From NCBI RefSeq assembly GCF_036021035.1, contig NZ_CP107930.1:2046001-2110000 (forward strand): 64,000 nucleotides of DNA, written 5' to 3'. How positions within the stretch are numbered: the first letter of the stretch is position 1; each line of letters starts with the position of its first letter. Source of the DNA: Kineococcus sp. NBC_00420 (GTDB lineage: Bacteria > Actinomycetota > Actinomycetes > Actinomycetales > Kineococcaceae). The position numbers were made by a program, and so were the translations under genes. The notes below the pieces were generated by a model that was given only the letters and a program-made list of their open reading frames with translations, made no database searches and was not told the origin of the DNA. Shown here one piece after another: positions 8,213 to 17,380 of the stretch.

Positions 8213-8689
8213 GTGAACGACGCCGACCTGCTCGCCCGCCTCACCGCCGACGAGGAGGAGCTGCTCCTGGACCGGTTCGACGAGGACGACGCGTGGCGCC
8301 TCGGTTCGCTGCTCGTGCAGCGCGGGCGGGCCGAGGGACTGCCGCTGGCGCTCGCGATCCGCCGCAACGGTCAACGCCTCTTCCACGCCGCGCTGCCCGG
8401 TTCCGCCGCGGACAACGACCGCTGGCTGCAGCGCAAGATGAACGTCGTGGACGCCTTCGGCCACTCGTCCTTCCTGGTGGGGACGCGGTGGCGCCTCAGC
8501 GGGGGCGACTTCGACGTGGACGCGCGGCTGGACCCCCGCGAGTTCGCCGCGCACGGCGGGGCGTTCCCGCTGCGGGTGCGCGGGGTGGGCGTCGTCGGAT
8601 CCGTCGCGGCCTCGGGGCTGCCCCAGGCCGAGGACCACGCGTTCGTGGTCCGCGTGCTGGCGGAGTTCCTCGCCCCCACCCGGCCCTGA
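8213..8689 (+). CDS. UPF0303/heme-degrading-domain-like protein
   Basis: The 158-residue protein matches the UPF0303 (DUF967) family, which shares the HbpS/GlcG-like fold. Landmarks are LALAIRRNGQRLFHAALPGS, NDRWLQRKMNVV and GSVAASGLPQAEDHAFV near the C-terminus. The biochemical role of the family is not settled; the name heme-degrading domain is by fold only. The GTG at 8213 has GGGGAG upstream. It stands alone, divergent from the MFS gene. Confidence 0.72.
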   Translation: MNDADLLARLTADEEELLLDRFDEDDAWRLGSLLVQRGRAEGLPLALAIRRNGQRLFHAALPGSAADNDRWLQRKMNVVDAFGHSSFLVGTRWRLSGGDFDVDARLDPREFAAHGGAFPLRVRGVGVVGSVAASGLPQAEDHAFVVRVLAEFLAPTRP

Positions 8690-8735
8690 CGACCGGGGGC
8701 GATGAGTTCCGGGCCGGCGGGAGGTCGTGACCGGC

Positions 8736-9089
8736 ATGAGGATCGACCACGTCCTGGCCGTCGCACCCGTCACCGACCTGGCGGCGGCGACCGACTGGTA
8801 CACGCGCCTGTTCGGCCGCGTCCCCGACAACCGCCCCATGGAGACCCTGGTCGAGTGGCGGCTCACCGACACGGGGTGGCTGCAGGTCTTCCGCACCGGC
8901 GGCTCCCCCGGGACGACGACCGTCAACCTGGCCGTCGCCGACCTCGACGAAGCGCTCAGCGAACTCCGGGGGCGGGGACTGCAGCCCGGTGAGGTGCTCG
9001 AGGCGAGCAAGGGGGTCCGGTTGTCCGCGCTGAGGGACCCGGCCGGGAACACGGTGACGCTGATCAGCGGGTTCCGCGTGGAGTACTGA
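8736..9089 (+). CDS. VOC (glyoxalase/bleomycin-resistance fold) protein
   Basis: This 117-residue single-VOC-domain protein has MRIDHVLAVAPVTDLAAAT at the start, WYTRLFGR, and RLSALRDPAGNTVTL at the end, the pattern of paired beta-alpha-beta modules. The family includes metal-dependent dioxygenases, isomerases and binding proteins; the substrate cannot be predicted. The ATG at 8736 is preferred over the GTG at 8727 because GGGAGG at 8719-8724 is only 2 nt from the GTG. Confidence 0.75.
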   Translation: MRIDHVLAVAPVTDLAAATDWYTRLFGRVPDNRPMETLVEWRLTDTGWLQVFRTGGSPGTTTVNLAVADLDEALSELRGRGLQPGEVLEASKGVRLSALRDPAGNTVTLISGFRVEY

Positions 9090-9105
9090 CCCGTCGTCGC
9101 CCGCC

Positions 9106-9474
9106 TCAGAGCTCGATGCCGCGCTCCAGGACGGCCAGCAGGCGACGGGCCATGGCGAGGTTGGCGCGGGAGCGGTCGAGCACGAGGTAGAGGAACAGGC
9201 CCTGGCCGTTCGTGCTCTGCAGCAGGCGGAGCAGGTGGAACTGGGTCCCGAGGGTGACGAGGATGTCCTCGGGGGCGTCGTCCAGGCCCAGGCGGGCCAG
9301 GGTGCGCAGTTCGGCGCGCACGACGTCGGTGTTCCCCGCGGCGGCGACCTCGAGGTCGAGGGTGCCGCCCCCGGCGGAGCCCAGGGTCATGCCGGACTCG
9401 TGGTCGACCAGCAGGGCCGCGATGGCACCCTCGATCTCGAGGGCGCTCTTCAGGGTTTCGTTGACGTTGCTCAC
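9106..9474 (-). CDS. Roadblock/LC7-domain protein
   Basis: This 122-residue single-domain protein has LEIEGAIAALLVDHESGMTLG at the N-terminus and LFLYLVLDRSRANLAMARRL near the end, characteristic of bacterial roadblock/LC7 proteins. These usually modulate Ras-like GTPases such as MglA-type proteins, but no GTPase gene is adjacent. The GTG start at 9474 has AGGAG upstream. Confidence 0.7.
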   Translation of the reverse strand: MSNVNETLKSALEIEGAIAALLVDHESGMTLGSAGGGTLDLEVAAAGNTDVVRAELRTLARLGLDDAPEDILVTLGTQFHLLRLLQSTNGQGLFLYLVLDRSRANLAMARRLLAVLERGIEL

Positions 9475-9598
9475 AGCGGTGCTCCTGGGTTCGAGGGGGG
9501 CGAGGCGTTCCGGGAAGTGGTGGGCGGGGCTGCTCGCCCCGACACCTCAACCATGTCGCGGTGACCGTGAGTGTTCAACTAGCGACCCTGCGGTTACC

Positions 9599-9645
9599 CC
9601 CAGTGGCAGAGCGACCCGCTTCTGGGCGGGTGAGACCCCACTGGG
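9599..9645. other. Bipartite inverted repeat (possible terminator or RNA hairpin)
   Basis: Outer arms CCCAGTGG (9599-9606) and CCACTGGG (9638-9645) enclose inner arms ACCCGC (9614-9619) and GCGGGT (9626-9631). The nested stem lies 54 nt beyond the stop of the kinase gene transcribed towards it, so it could terminate that transcript; there is no T-tract. The rest of the 225-bp gap (9475-9699) shows nothing else clear. Confidence 0.5.
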
Positions 9646-9699
9646 CCGGACGGGTGAGAAGGGTCCCCTCACCGCCCCGGAACCGGGCCCGGCGCGGGC

Positions 9700-10602
9700 T
9701 CAGACCAGCGGATCGGCCACGATCCGGGCCAGCGTCGAGCGCCCCAGCGCGCTCATCCGCGGGTTCGTGACCTCGTAGTACCAGACGAGACCCATCGCCT
9801 GCTGGAACGCCCACGCCTGCGACCGGACCCAGGCGAGCCCGTCGCTCCCGACCGCGGTCCGGAACTCCTCCCGCTCCGGGTCGTCGAAGAGGTGCCACCC
9901 GACGACCAGGTCGAGCGCGGGGTCCGCCGGCGCGAGGCCCCCGACGTCGAGGACACCGGCGAGGCGCCCCGCGGCGACGAGCACGTTGCCCGGGACGAGG
10001 TCCCCGTGCACGACGACGTCAGCCGACACGTGCGGCAGCCGCCGGAACCCCGACCACAGCGCCCGCAACCGCGCGACGTCGAGGAGGTCGCGGAGGTCCT
10101 CGCTCCGCTCGAAGCACTCGGCCATCCACGCGTCGTGCGCGTGCAGGTCACCCCCGCGACCCGGACCAGTGAAGCGCCTGCCGTGCAACGGGAGGGAGCG
10201 CACGTCGCGGACGAACCCGGCGAGGTCGCGGGCCAGTTCCGCGCCGTGGGCCACGTCGACCTCGTCCGCGGTGGTGCCCGGCAGCCAGGTGAAGACCGAC
10301 CACTCGAAGGGGTACCCCTCCCCCGGCGCTCCGAGCGCCACCGGTTCCGGGGTGGGGAACCGGGTGACCCCGAGGAGCTCGCGGGCGGCCTCGACCTCGC
10401 GGCGCACGAGCCCGGCCGCTCCGGGGTGCAGCGGCAACCGCACCACCCACCGCTCCCCCAGCCGGAACACGGCGTTCACCGTCCCCGGTCCGTCGAGGGC
10501 GCGGACCGGTTCGTCCCGCCAGCGCGGGAACTGCCCGGCCACGAGCCGCCTCACCAGCTCGGCACTCACGTCGACCTGGTCCTCGTGCATCGGCAGCGTC
10601 AC
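9700..10602 (-). CDS. Aminoglycoside-phosphotransferase-family kinase
   Basis: The 300-residue protein has the APH/ChoK-like kinase fold: an N-lobe with FRLGERWVVRLPLHPGA, the catalytic loop VVHGDLVPGNVLV, and the metal-binding region LDVGGLAPADPALDLV. The canonical DFG-like Asp is retained as DVGG. Chromosomal relatives phosphorylate diverse small molecules, so resistance should not be assumed. The GTG start at 10602 overlaps the cutC stop as GTGA, which suggests translational coupling to CutC. Confidence 0.8.
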   Translation of the reverse strand: MTLPMHEDQVDVSAELVRRLVAGQFPRWRDEPVRALDGPGTVNAVFRLGERWVVRLPLHPGAAGLVRREVEAARELLGVTRFPTPEPVALGAPGEGYPFEWSVFTWLPGTTADEVDVAHGAELARDLAGFVRDVRSLPLHGRRFTGPGRGGDLHAHDAWMAECFERSEDLRDLLDVARLRALWSGFRRLPHVSADVVVHGDLVPGNVLVAAGRLAGVLDVGGLAPADPALDLVVGWHLFDDPEREEFRTAVGSDGLAWVRSQAWAFQQAMGLVWYYEVTNPRMSALGRSTLARIVADPLV

Positions 10603-11297
10603 GACATCGCCCCCACGGCCGCGGTGACGAGGTCCGGATCGGTCCGGTACCGGGCCCCGAACCCCGCGTCGGCGGCCAGCAGCGACCGGGCCGAGAGGTG
10701 GACGGCACCCACGCCGGTGGCGGCCACCAGGTCCGGGACCCGCTCGGGACGCACCCCGCCGCCCGCCATCACCGTGAGCCGGCCGGCCGCCGCCACGACG
10801 GCGCGGGCGATCCGGTCGGTCCCGTCGTGGGCGGAAGACGCACCCCCGGACGTGAGGACGCGGTCCGCACCGACGGCCAGGAGGTCCTCGACGCCGGACT
10901 CGACGTCGGGGTTCACGTCGAAACCCCGGTGGGCGGTGAGTTCCGCACCCGCGGCGACGTCACGGAGGCGACGCAGGGCGTCGAGGTCGAGACGTCCGTC
11001 GGACCGCAGCGGCCCCACGACGATCCCCGCGGCGCCCGCCCCGAGCACCGTCCCGGCGTCGCGCAGGACGATCGCGAGGTCGTCCGCGTCGTGGACGAAG
11101 TCGCCCGGCCGGGGCCGGAGCAGGACGTGCACCCCGACCGGTCCGGCAGCCTCGACCGCCCGTTCGACGAGGCCGAGCGACGGGGTCAGACCGCCGACCT
11201 CCAGGGCCACGCACAACTCCACCCGGTGCGCGCCGGCGGCGCGGGCGACCCGCACCCCGTCGACGTCGGTCACGGCCACTTCGACGACGGTGCTCAC
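10599..11297 (-). CDS. cutC: CutC-family protein
   Basis: The 232-residue TIM-barrel protein has the CutC landmarks VELCVALEVGGLTPS, VLLRPRPGDFVH, LTAHRGFDV, VLTSGGASSAHDG and VMAGGGVRPE. CutC was first linked to copper homeostasis in E. coli, but its direct role in copper handling is doubted and the enzymatic function is unknown. The GTG at 11297 gives the family length; longer in-frame extensions would enter the upstream epimerase-like gene. It shares a GTGA junction with the kinase downstream. Confidence 0.85.
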   Translation of the reverse strand: MSTVVEVAVTDVDGVRVARAAGAHRVELCVALEVGGLTPSLGLVERAVEAAGPVGVHVLLRPRPGDFVHDADDLAIVLRDAGTVLGAGAAGIVVGPLRSDGRLDLDALRRLRDVAAGAELTAHRGFDVNPDVESGVEDLLAVGADRVLTSGGASSAHDGTDRIARAVVAAAGRLTVMAGGGVRPERVPDLVAATGVGAVHLSARSLLAADAGFGARYRTDPDLVTAAVGAMS

Positions 11298-11316
11298 GCC
11301 CCCACCCTGTCGGGCC

Positions 11317-12210
11317 TCAGGCGAAGTAGCCACCCCCGGCGAGGTCCTCGCCCAGCGTCGGACCGGCCGGTTCCCAGCCGAGCAGGGCCCGGGTCCTGAG
11401 GCTGGAAGCCTGCAGGTCGAGCGCGAAGAACGTCCCGATCCAGCCGAAGTGGTCGGTGGCCGCTTCCGGGGCGACGGGGACCACGGGGAGGTCGAGCCCC
11501 GCGCCGATCGCGGTGGCGATCTCCTTCGTGGTGATCCCCTCCTCGGCGACGGAGTGCAGGACGTTGCCGGCGGGGGCACACTCGACGGCGAGACGGACCA
11601 TGCGGGCCGCGTCGGTGACGTGGACCGCCGACCAGTGGTTCGAGCCGTCACCGACGTACCCGGAGGAACCCGCCGCCCGTGCGGCGGCGACGAGGGCGGC
11701 GATGAAACCGTGGTCCCCGGCGCCGTGGACGGTCGGGGCGAACCGGGCGGCCAGGACCCGCACCCCCTTCTGCGCGTACTCGAGGGCGAGGTTCTCCGCC
11801 CCGCCCCGGAAGGAGTCGAGGCCGTACGAGGGGTTGACGTCGTCCTCGGTGCCGGCCCGGCCCCGGGCGATGCCACCGAGGCCGCTGGCCATCAGGAACG
11901 GTCGGTCGGAACCCACGAGGGTGTCCGCGATCGTCTGCACCGCAGCACGTTCGGCGGCGTTGGAGACGGCCGGGTTCGCGAAGTCGTGCTTGTTGGCGAG
12001 GTGGACGGTGCCCTCGGTGGACTCCGCGCCGCGGCGCAGGGCGTCGAGGTCGTCGAGGTCGCCGCGCAGGACCTCGGCCCCCTTGGCCTGCAGCGCGGCG
12101 GCGGAGGCGTCGGAGCGCGCCAGGCCGAGGACCTGGTGCCCGTGGGCGAGGAACTCGTCGACGGTGTGCGAACCGATCCAGCCCGATGCTCCGGTGATGA
12201 AGACGCGCAC
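11317..12210 (-). CDS. Extended SDR/NAD-dependent epimerase-like oxidoreductase
   Basis: The 297-residue protein starts with MRVFITGASGWIGSHTVDEF, a GxxGxxG Rossmann motif of atypical extended SDRs. YGLDSFRGGAEN occupies the usual YxxxK position, with Tyr but no lysine four residues on, so catalysis may be altered or absent. The GTG at 12210 has GAGGAG upstream. It is divergent from a second TetR gene with two operators between, and is probably its target. The arrangement repeats that at 4913-6599. Confidence 0.8.
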   Translation of the reverse strand: MRVFITGASGWIGSHTVDEFLAHGHQVLGLARSDASAAALQAKGAEVLRGDLDDLDALRRGAESTEGTVHLANKHDFANPAVSNAAERAAVQTIADTLVGSDRPFLMASGLGGIARGRAGTEDDVNPSYGLDSFRGGAENLALEYAQKGVRVLAARFAPTVHGAGDHGFIAALVAAARAAGSSGYVGDGSNHWSAVHVTDAARMVRLAVECAPAGNVLHSVAEEGITTKEIATAIGAGLDLPVVPVAPEAATDHFGWIGTFFALDLQASSLRTRALLGWEPAGPTLGEDLAGGGYFA

Positions 12211-12229
12211 GTGGTTCTCCTCAAGTAGT

Positions 12230-12279
12230 GATGTCAGCTTGCGACATCACCGTAGCGCTCGATGTCAGGTTCTGTCATC
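12230..12279. promoter_or_regulatory. Two TetR-type operators (second module)
   Basis: GATGTC-N7-GACATC (12230-12248) is a perfect inverted repeat. GATGTCAG-GTT-CTGTCATC (12261-12279) is a second with one mismatched pair. Centres are about 31 bp apart. The second copy lies directly upstream of the TetR -10 TAGGAT (12283-12288). The half-sites resemble GATGACA of the 5954-6000 operators. Confidence 0.8.
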
Positions 12280-12294
12280 ACCTAGGATGGGGAC

Positions 12295-12858
12295 ATGGCA
12301 CGGTGGGAACCCGGTTCGTCGCAGCGGTTGCAGCAGGCGGCCCTCGACCTCTTCGACGAGCAGGGCTACGAGCGGACCACCGTGGCCGAGATCGCGGCCC
12401 GCGCCGGGGTGACCGAGCGGACGTTCTTCCGCTGCTTCAGCGACAAGCGCGAAGTGCTGTTCGCGGGCAGCGAGCGACTGCTGGAGGAGTTCACCCTCGC
12501 CGTGGCGAACTCCGCCGCCACCGCCCCCGCCGAGATGGCCGCGGACGCGCTGGCCGGTTCGAGCGAGTTCTTCGGCGAGGAACGCCGGCCGTGGGCCCGG
12601 CGCCGCGCGGCGGTCGTCTTCGGCCACCCCGCGCTCGCCGAACGCGAACAGCTGAAGATGAGCGCCCTGGCGACGGCCGTGGCCGCTGCCCTGCGCGAGC
12701 GCGGGGTCGACGAACCCGCGGCGACCCTGCTGGCGCACTCCACGATCACGGTGTTCCGGGTCGCGTTCGAGACCTGGATCGCGGACGACACGGGCCGGAC
12801 GATGACGCAGATCCAGCAGGAGCTGTTCGCGGCCCTGCGCCTCAGCCTGGCCGGCTGA
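12295..12858 (+). CDS. TetR-family repressor (copy 2)
   Basis: The 187-residue TetR protein has its HTH at about residues 8-53, with recognition region VTERTFFRCFSDKRE, clearly similar to LTTRTFFRHYADKRE of the repressor at 6018. The C-terminal domains diverge more. The ATG at 12295 is 6 nt downstream of TAGGAT (12283-12288), so the transcript is probably leaderless. It is divergent from the epimerase-like gene and probably regulates that gene and itself. Given similar recognition helices and half-sites, cross-regulation between the two modules is possible. Confidence 0.87.
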   Translation: MARWEPGSSQRLQQAALDLFDEQGYERTTVAEIAARAGVTERTFFRCFSDKREVLFAGSERLLEEFTLAVANSAATAPAEMAADALAGSSEFFGEERRPWARRRAAVVFGHPALAEREQLKMSALATAVAAALRERGVDEPAATLLAHSTITVFRVAFETWIADDTGRTMTQIQQELFAALRLSLAG

Positions 12859-12903
12859 ACCGGCTGAACCAGAACCCGCCGGCCCGGCGCGGCGCGGGCG
12901 GTC

Positions 12904-13983
12904 TCAGCTCCAGGGTTCGCCGCCGACCCGGACGTCGGCGTGCGCGCGGGCCGACTCGGCCATGGCCAGGCTGATCGCGTGGTCCTGGCAGGCCTGCGCC
13001 AACGGGTACGGCTCGTCCCCCTCGCCGCGCGCCCAGGCCCCCGTCCGGGCCAGGAGTTCGGCCACGGCCACGTCGTCGTCGCTCATCCGCGTCCCGGCCC
13101 AGGCGTTGCGGTGCACGACCCGGCCGTCGAGGGCGATCGTGTCGAGGTCCACGCCCTCGAGGTTCAGGTCGATCCCGCGCCGCCGGTAGGAGAGGAGCGA
13201 GGTGACCGGGGTGACCGGGTCGACGAGCCGCGTCACGGCGTCGTCCGCGATCTCACCGCGGGTTCCCCGCACCAGGAGGCGACGGCCCCGCAGCGGGTTC
13301 CACCACTGGTTGTCGGTGAAGTCGTAGAGCCCCGTGCGGCCGCCGAAGTCGAGGGTCGCGAGGGTCGTCGTCGCGTCCCGGGGTCGCGCCGACGGGTCCC
13401 ACCCGGCACCCGAGAGCGGGTCCAGGAGCGGGGCGGTGAACTCGCGGGCGTTCACGACGACGTCCTCCGTCCCGACGCCGAGGAGGCCTCGGACCAGCGA
13501 CACCGCGTGGTACATGTGCGTCGAGGAGATCTGCACCGACGTCGGTTCCCCGATGGTCCCGTCGCGGACGACGGCCAGCCGGGCCGCGTGACCGGGCATC
13601 AGCAGGTACTGCTCCGCCACCTGGACGCGTCCGGAACCGCCGACGTCGTGCCACAACGACCGCAGACCCTCGACGTCCGGGGCGGGCGGCGTCTCGGCCA
13701 GGACCGGCACGCCCGCCGCGACGAGTTCGCGGACGAGGTCCGGCATCGCGGCCCAGGGCACCGACGCGATGACGAAGTCGGGCCGCTCGCGCAACGCCTC
13801 CTCCAGGGTCAGCACCGCGGGAACCCCCCACCCGGCGCTGATCTCCTCGGCACGACCGGCGGTGCGGGTGACCACCGAGGTCACCCGCAGCCGGTCGGGC
13901 GCCATCCGGGCGAGGCGCACGAAGAACTGCGACCTCCACCCGCTCCCGACGACGGCGAAACGGGTCGGGGCGGGTGGGGTCAC
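12904..13983 (-). CDS. Gfo/Idh/MocA-family oxidoreductase
   Basis: The 359-residue protein has an N-terminal Rossmann domain (TRFAVVGSGWRSQFFVRLA), the PDFVIASVPWAAMPDLVREL segment, and LAETPPAPD in place of the usual EKP motif, where the catalytic-site Lys is missing. A C-terminal dehydrogenase-like domain follows. The substrate is unknown and the missing Lys suggests altered chemistry. The GTG at 13983 has AGGAGG upstream. It starts 45 nt after the purL stop in the same direction, so it may be read through from the purine operon. Confidence 0.78.
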   Translation of the reverse strand: MTPPAPTRFAVVGSGWRSQFFVRLARMAPDRLRVTSVVTRTAGRAEEISAGWGVPAVLTLEEALRERPDFVIASVPWAAMPDLVRELVAAGVPVLAETPPAPDVEGLRSLWHDVGGSGRVQVAEQYLLMPGHAARLAVVRDGTIGEPTSVQISSTHMYHAVSLVRGLLGVGTEDVVVNAREFTAPLLDPLSGAGWDPSARPRDATTTLATLDFGGRTGLYDFTDNQWWNPLRGRRLLVRGTRGEIADDAVTRLVDPVTPVTSLLSYRRRGIDLNLEGVDLDTIALDGRVVHRNAWAGTRMSDDDVAVAELLARTGAWARGEGDEPYPLAQACQDHAISLAMAESARAHADVRVGGEPWS

Positions 13984-14028
13984 AGTTCCTCCTGCGTTCG
14001 TCCCACCGGGCGGTGGGTGGGTGGGGAC

Positions 14029-16341
14029 TCAGCCGAAGTGCCGGGGCAGCGTCCCCGTGTGCGCCTCGCGGAGTTCCGCGACGGGAACCTGGAACCGGCC
14101 CTGCACGTCGAGCAGGCCGGGCACGCTCCCGTCGCCGTCGTCGGTCACCCCGATGCGCACGTGCGCGAGACCGCGCGCGGTGCACATGTCGGTGAACCGG
14201 ATCTCCTCCTCGCGCGGCACGGACACGATCGCCCGGCCGGCCGACTCGGAGAACAACGCGGTGAACGCGTCGATCCCGTCGCGGTCGAGGAGTTCGTCGA
14301 GCCACACCCGTGCGCCGACCCCGTACCGCAGGACGGACTCGACGAGGGCCTGCGCGAGGCCACCGTCGGACAGGTCGTGGGCGGCGTCGATCAGACCGTC
14401 GCGCGAGCACTGCACGAGGATGTCCCCGAGGAGCTTCTCGTGGGCGAGGTCGAGCACCGGCGGCAGGCCGCCGAGGTGACCGTGTTCGGCCCAGGCCCAC
14501 TCGGAACCACCGAGTTCGTCGCGGGTGGTGCCGAGCAGGTAGACGTTCTGCCCGGACTCCTTCCACCCCGACGGGGTGCGACGACGGACGTCGTCGAGGA
14601 CGCCCAGGACCCCGATGACCGGGGTGGGGAGGATCGCGGAGTTCAGACCGTCGTCACCGGTCTGGTTGTAGAGCGACACGTTGCCACCGGTGACGGGAAC
14701 CCCGAGTTCCTCGCACGCGAGCGCCAGACCCTGCACGGCCTCGGCGAACTGCCACATGACCCCGGAGTCCTCGGGCGAGCCGAAGTTCAGGCAGTCGGTG
14801 ACCGCGAGGGGTTTCGCCCCGGCCGCGGCCACGTTCCGGTACGCCTCGGCCAGCGCGAGCTGGGCCCCGGTGCGCGGGTCGAGCCGCGCGAACCGGCCGT
14901 TCCCGTCGAGGCTCAGCGCGACCCCGAGGTTCGTCTCCTCGTCGACGCGCACGACACCCGCGTCGTCGGGGGTCGCGAGCGCCGTCCCCCCCATGACGTA
15001 GCGGTCGTACTGGTCGGTGACCCACGCCCGCGAGCAGAGGTTCGGCGAGGCGACCATGCGCAGCAGGGTGTCGCGAAGTTCCACGTCGGTGCCGGGACGA
15101 GGCAGGGAGTCGGGGGTGTTCGCCTGCAGCGCGTCCTGCGACGCGGGACGTTGGTAGGGGCGTTCGTAGACCGGGCCGTCGTGGGCGACGGTGCGCGGCG
15201 GGACGTCGACGACGGTCTCGCCGTGCCACTGCACGACGAGGTGGGTGCCATCGGTGACCTCGCCGAGCACGGCGGCCTCGACGTCCCACTTCGCGGTGAC
15301 CGCGAGGAACTCCTCGACGTTCGCCGGCGTGACGATCGCCATCATGCGTTCCTGGGACTCGCTCATGAGGATCTCCTCGGGCGAGAGCGAGGGGTCGCGC
15401 AGCGGGACGCGGTCGAGGTGGATGACCATCCCGCCGTCACCGGCCGAGGCCAGTTCGCTCGTGGCGCAGGACAACCCGGCCCCGCCGAGGTCCTGGATGC
15501 CCTCGACCAGACCGGCGTGGAACAGGTCCAGGCAGCACTCGATGAGCACCTTCTCCTGGAACGGGTCCCCGACCTGGACGGCCGGCCGCTTCGAGGGGCC
15601 GGTCGCGTCGAACGTCTCGCTGGCCAGCACCGAGACGCCGCCGATGCCGTCGCCGCCGGTGCGGGCGCCGAAGAGCACGACGAGGTTGCCGACGCCACGG
15701 GCGTTGGCCAGGTGCAGGTCCTCGTGGCGCAGCGAACCGATGCAGAGGGCGTTGACGAGGGGGTTGCCCTGGTAGGTCGGGTCGAAGACGACCTCGCCGC
15801 CGATGTTCGGCAGCCCGATGCAGTTGCCGTACCCGCCGACCCCGGACACGACGCCCGGGACGACGCGGGCGGTGTCGGGGTGGTCGATCGCCCCGAACCG
15901 CAGCGAGTCCATGACGGCGATCGGGCGGGCACCCATGGCCATGATGTCGCGGATGATCCCGCCGACGCCGGTGGCCGCACCCTGGTAGGGCTCGATGTAG
16001 CTGGGGTGGTTGTGGGACTCGACCTTGAAGGTCACGGCCCAGCCCTGACCGATGTCGACGACCCCGGCGTTCTCGCCGATCCCGACCATGAGGGACGTCT
16101 TCATGTCCTCGGTGAGGTGGTCGCCGAAGGTCTTGAGGTGGACCTTGGAGCTCTTGTAGGAGCAGTGCTCGCTCCACATGACCGAGTACATCGCGAGCTC
16201 GGCGCCGGTGGGGCGGCGCTGCAGGATCTCGCGGATCCGCTCGTACTCGTCGGCCTTGAGGCCGAGTTCCTTCCACGGCTGCGGGTGGTCCGGGGTCTGC
16301 TCCGCACGACCCACGGTGTCCAGGGCGGTGAGCGTGCTCAC
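14029..16341 (-). CDS. purL: PurL, phosphoribosylformylglycinamidine synthase subunit II (small type)
   Basis: PurL is the ATP-dependent catalytic subunit that converts FGAR to FGAM in de novo purine synthesis, using ammonia delivered from PurQ with PurS as bridge. At 770 residues it is the small PurL lacking fused PurS-like and glutaminase domains. Landmarks include [45 protein letters not shown] and [13 protein letters not shown]. The GTG at 16341 overlaps the purQ stop as GTGA. It is the third gene of purSQL. Confidence 0.97.
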   Translation of the reverse strand: MSTLTALDTVGRAEQTPDHPQPWKELGLKADEYERIREILQRRPTGAELAMYSVMWSEHCSYKSSKVHLKTFGDHLTEDMKTSLMVGIGENAGVVDIGQGWAVTFKVESHNHPSYIEPYQGAATGVGGIIRDIMAMGARPIAVMDSLRFGAIDHPDTARVVPGVVSGVGGYGNCIGLPNIGGEVVFDPTYQGNPLVNALCIGSLRHEDLHLANARGVGNLVVLFGARTGGDGIGGVSVLASETFDATGPSKRPAVQVGDPFQEKVLIECCLDLFHAGLVEGIQDLGGAGLSCATSELASAGDGGMVIHLDRVPLRDPSLSPEEILMSESQERMMAIVTPANVEEFLAVTAKWDVEAAVLGEVTDGTHLVVQWHGETVVDVPPRTVAHDGPVYERPYQRPASQDALQANTPDSLPRPGTDVELRDTLLRMVASPNLCSRAWVTDQYDRYVMGGTALATPDDAGVVRVDEETNLGVALSLDGNGRFARLDPRTGAQLALAEAYRNVAAAGAKPLAVTDCLNFGSPEDSGVMWQFAEAVQGLALACEELGVPVTGGNVSLYNQTGDDGLNSAILPTPVIGVLGVLDDVRRRTPSGWKESGQNVYLLGTTRDELGGSEWAWAEHGHLGGLPPVLDLAHEKLLGDILVQCSRDGLIDAAHDLSDGGLAQALVESVLRYGVGARVWLDELLDRDGIDAFTALFSESAGRAIVSVPREEEIRFTDMCTARGLAHVRIGVTDDGDGSVPGLLDVQGRFQVPVAELREAHTGTLPRHFG

Positions 16342-17015
16342 GCGAGTGCCTCCAGTCCGGCGCTCAGCACCGAGGTGAACAGGCCGAGGCCGTCCAGTCC
16401 CGGGCCGAACAGTTCCTCGACGGCGTGCTCGGGGTGCGGCATGAGCCCCACGACGTTGCCGCGTTCGTTGCTGATCCCGGCGATGTCGCGCATCGACCCG
16501 TTGGGGTTGCCGTCGAGGTAGCGGAAGACCACGCGGCCCTCCCCCTCGAGGCGGTCCAGCGTCGCGGTGTCGGCGACGAAACCGCCTTCGCCGTTCTTCA
16601 GCGGGATCGTGATCTCCTGTCCCGCCGCGTACGTGGACGTCCACGCGGTGGCGGTCGACTCGACCCGCAGCCGCTGGTCGCGGCACAGGAACTTCTGGTG
16701 GTCGTTGCGGACCAGCGCACCCGGCAGCAGGTGCGACTCGCACAGCACCTGGAAGCCGTTGCAGATGCCCAGGACGGGCATCCCGCCCCCGGCCGCGCGG
16801 ACGACCTCGGCCATCACGGGCGCGAAGCGGGCGATCGCGCCGCAGCGCAGGTAGTCGCCGTAGGAGAACCCGCCCGGCAGGACGACCGCGTCGACCCCGT
16901 GCAGGTCGGCGTCGGCGTGCCAGAGCACGACGGCCTCGCCGCCGGCGAGACGCACCGCGCGACGGGCGTCGCCGTCGTCGAGCGACCCGGGGAAGGTCAC
17001 GACGCCGATCTTCAC
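16338..17015 (-). CDS. purQ: PurQ, FGAM synthase glutaminase subunit
   Basis: PurQ is a class I glutamine amidotransferase supplying ammonia to PurL. In 225 residues the triad is visible: Cys85 in [10 protein letters not shown], and His194 and Glu196 in [27 protein letters not shown] is the conserved family segment. The GTG start at 17015 overlaps the purS stop as GTGA, and its own stop overlaps the purL start, consistent with coupled synthesis of a defined complex. Confidence 0.97.
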   Translation of the reverse strand: MKIGVVTFPGSLDDGDARRAVRLAGGEAVVLWHADADLHGVDAVVLPGGFSYGDYLRCGAIARFAPVMAEVVRAAGGGMPVLGICNGFQVLCESHLLPGALVRNDHQKFLCRDQRLRVESTATAWTSTYAAGQEITIPLKNGEGGFVADTATLDRLEGEGRVVFRYLDGNPNGSMRDIAGISNERGNVVGLMPHPEHAVEELFGPGLDGLGLFTSVLSAGLEALA

Positions 17016-17284
17016 GCGGTGACCTCGGCCGGGGTGCCGGAGGCGTCCCGGACGCTGACGACGTCCTCGATCACGGGGTTCGAGAGCAGCGTCTCGGCGG
17101 CCTTCCGGGCCTGCTCGAGCACCTCGGGGGTGACCTCGCCGGCCACCTCCAGCTCGAAGCGCTTGCCCTGACGGACGCTGGTGAAGAGATCGAACCCGAG
17201 GCGCGGAAGGGCGCCGACGACGGCCTTCCCCTGCGGGTCGAGGATCTCGGGTTTCGGCATGACGTCGATGACGACGCGGCCCAT
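17012..17284 (-). CDS. purS: PurS, FGAM synthase small subunit
   Basis: The 90-residue PurS bridges PurQ and PurL and is needed for ammonia channelling. It reads [20 protein letters not shown] at the start and [10 protein letters not shown] in the middle, both diagnostic. The ATG at 17284 has AAGGAG upstream; the same frame is open for kilobases further upstream, but only as antisense coding to the diguanylate cyclase and esterase genes. It is the first gene of purSQL, divergent from the GGDEF gene with a 96-bp gap. Confidence 0.96.
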   Translation of the reverse strand: MGRVVIDVMPKPEILDPQGKAVVGALPRLGFDLFTSVRQGKRFELEVAGEVTPEVLEQARKAAETLLSNPVIEDVVSVRDASGTPAEVTA

Positions 17285-17380
17285 GCGCGGCGCTCCTTCG
17301 AGGAGGGGGGAGATCGGCGTGCTCAGGCTACCGCCGCCGCGGAGGCTCAAGGACCGCCGCGCTCCTGCCGACCAGAGGAC

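Noticed and set aside
6026-8213. Plus-strand open frame running into the UPF0303 gene
   Set aside because: The part before 8213 is antisense to the MFS transporter and in another frame of the TetR gene; only the last 158 codons look like a real protein and have a ribosome-binding site.
9700-10602. Antibiotic-resistance gene
   Set aside because: The APH fold alone does not show aminoglycoside use; chromosomal relatives have varied substrates, and it is coupled to cutC.
12940-16521. Very long open frame (over 1100 codons) on the plus strand opposite purL
   Set aside because: It is antisense to clear purL and oxidoreductase genes; in DNA this GC-rich, stops are rare in several frames. The translation is low-complexity Arg/Gly/Asp/Val-rich with no recognisable domain.
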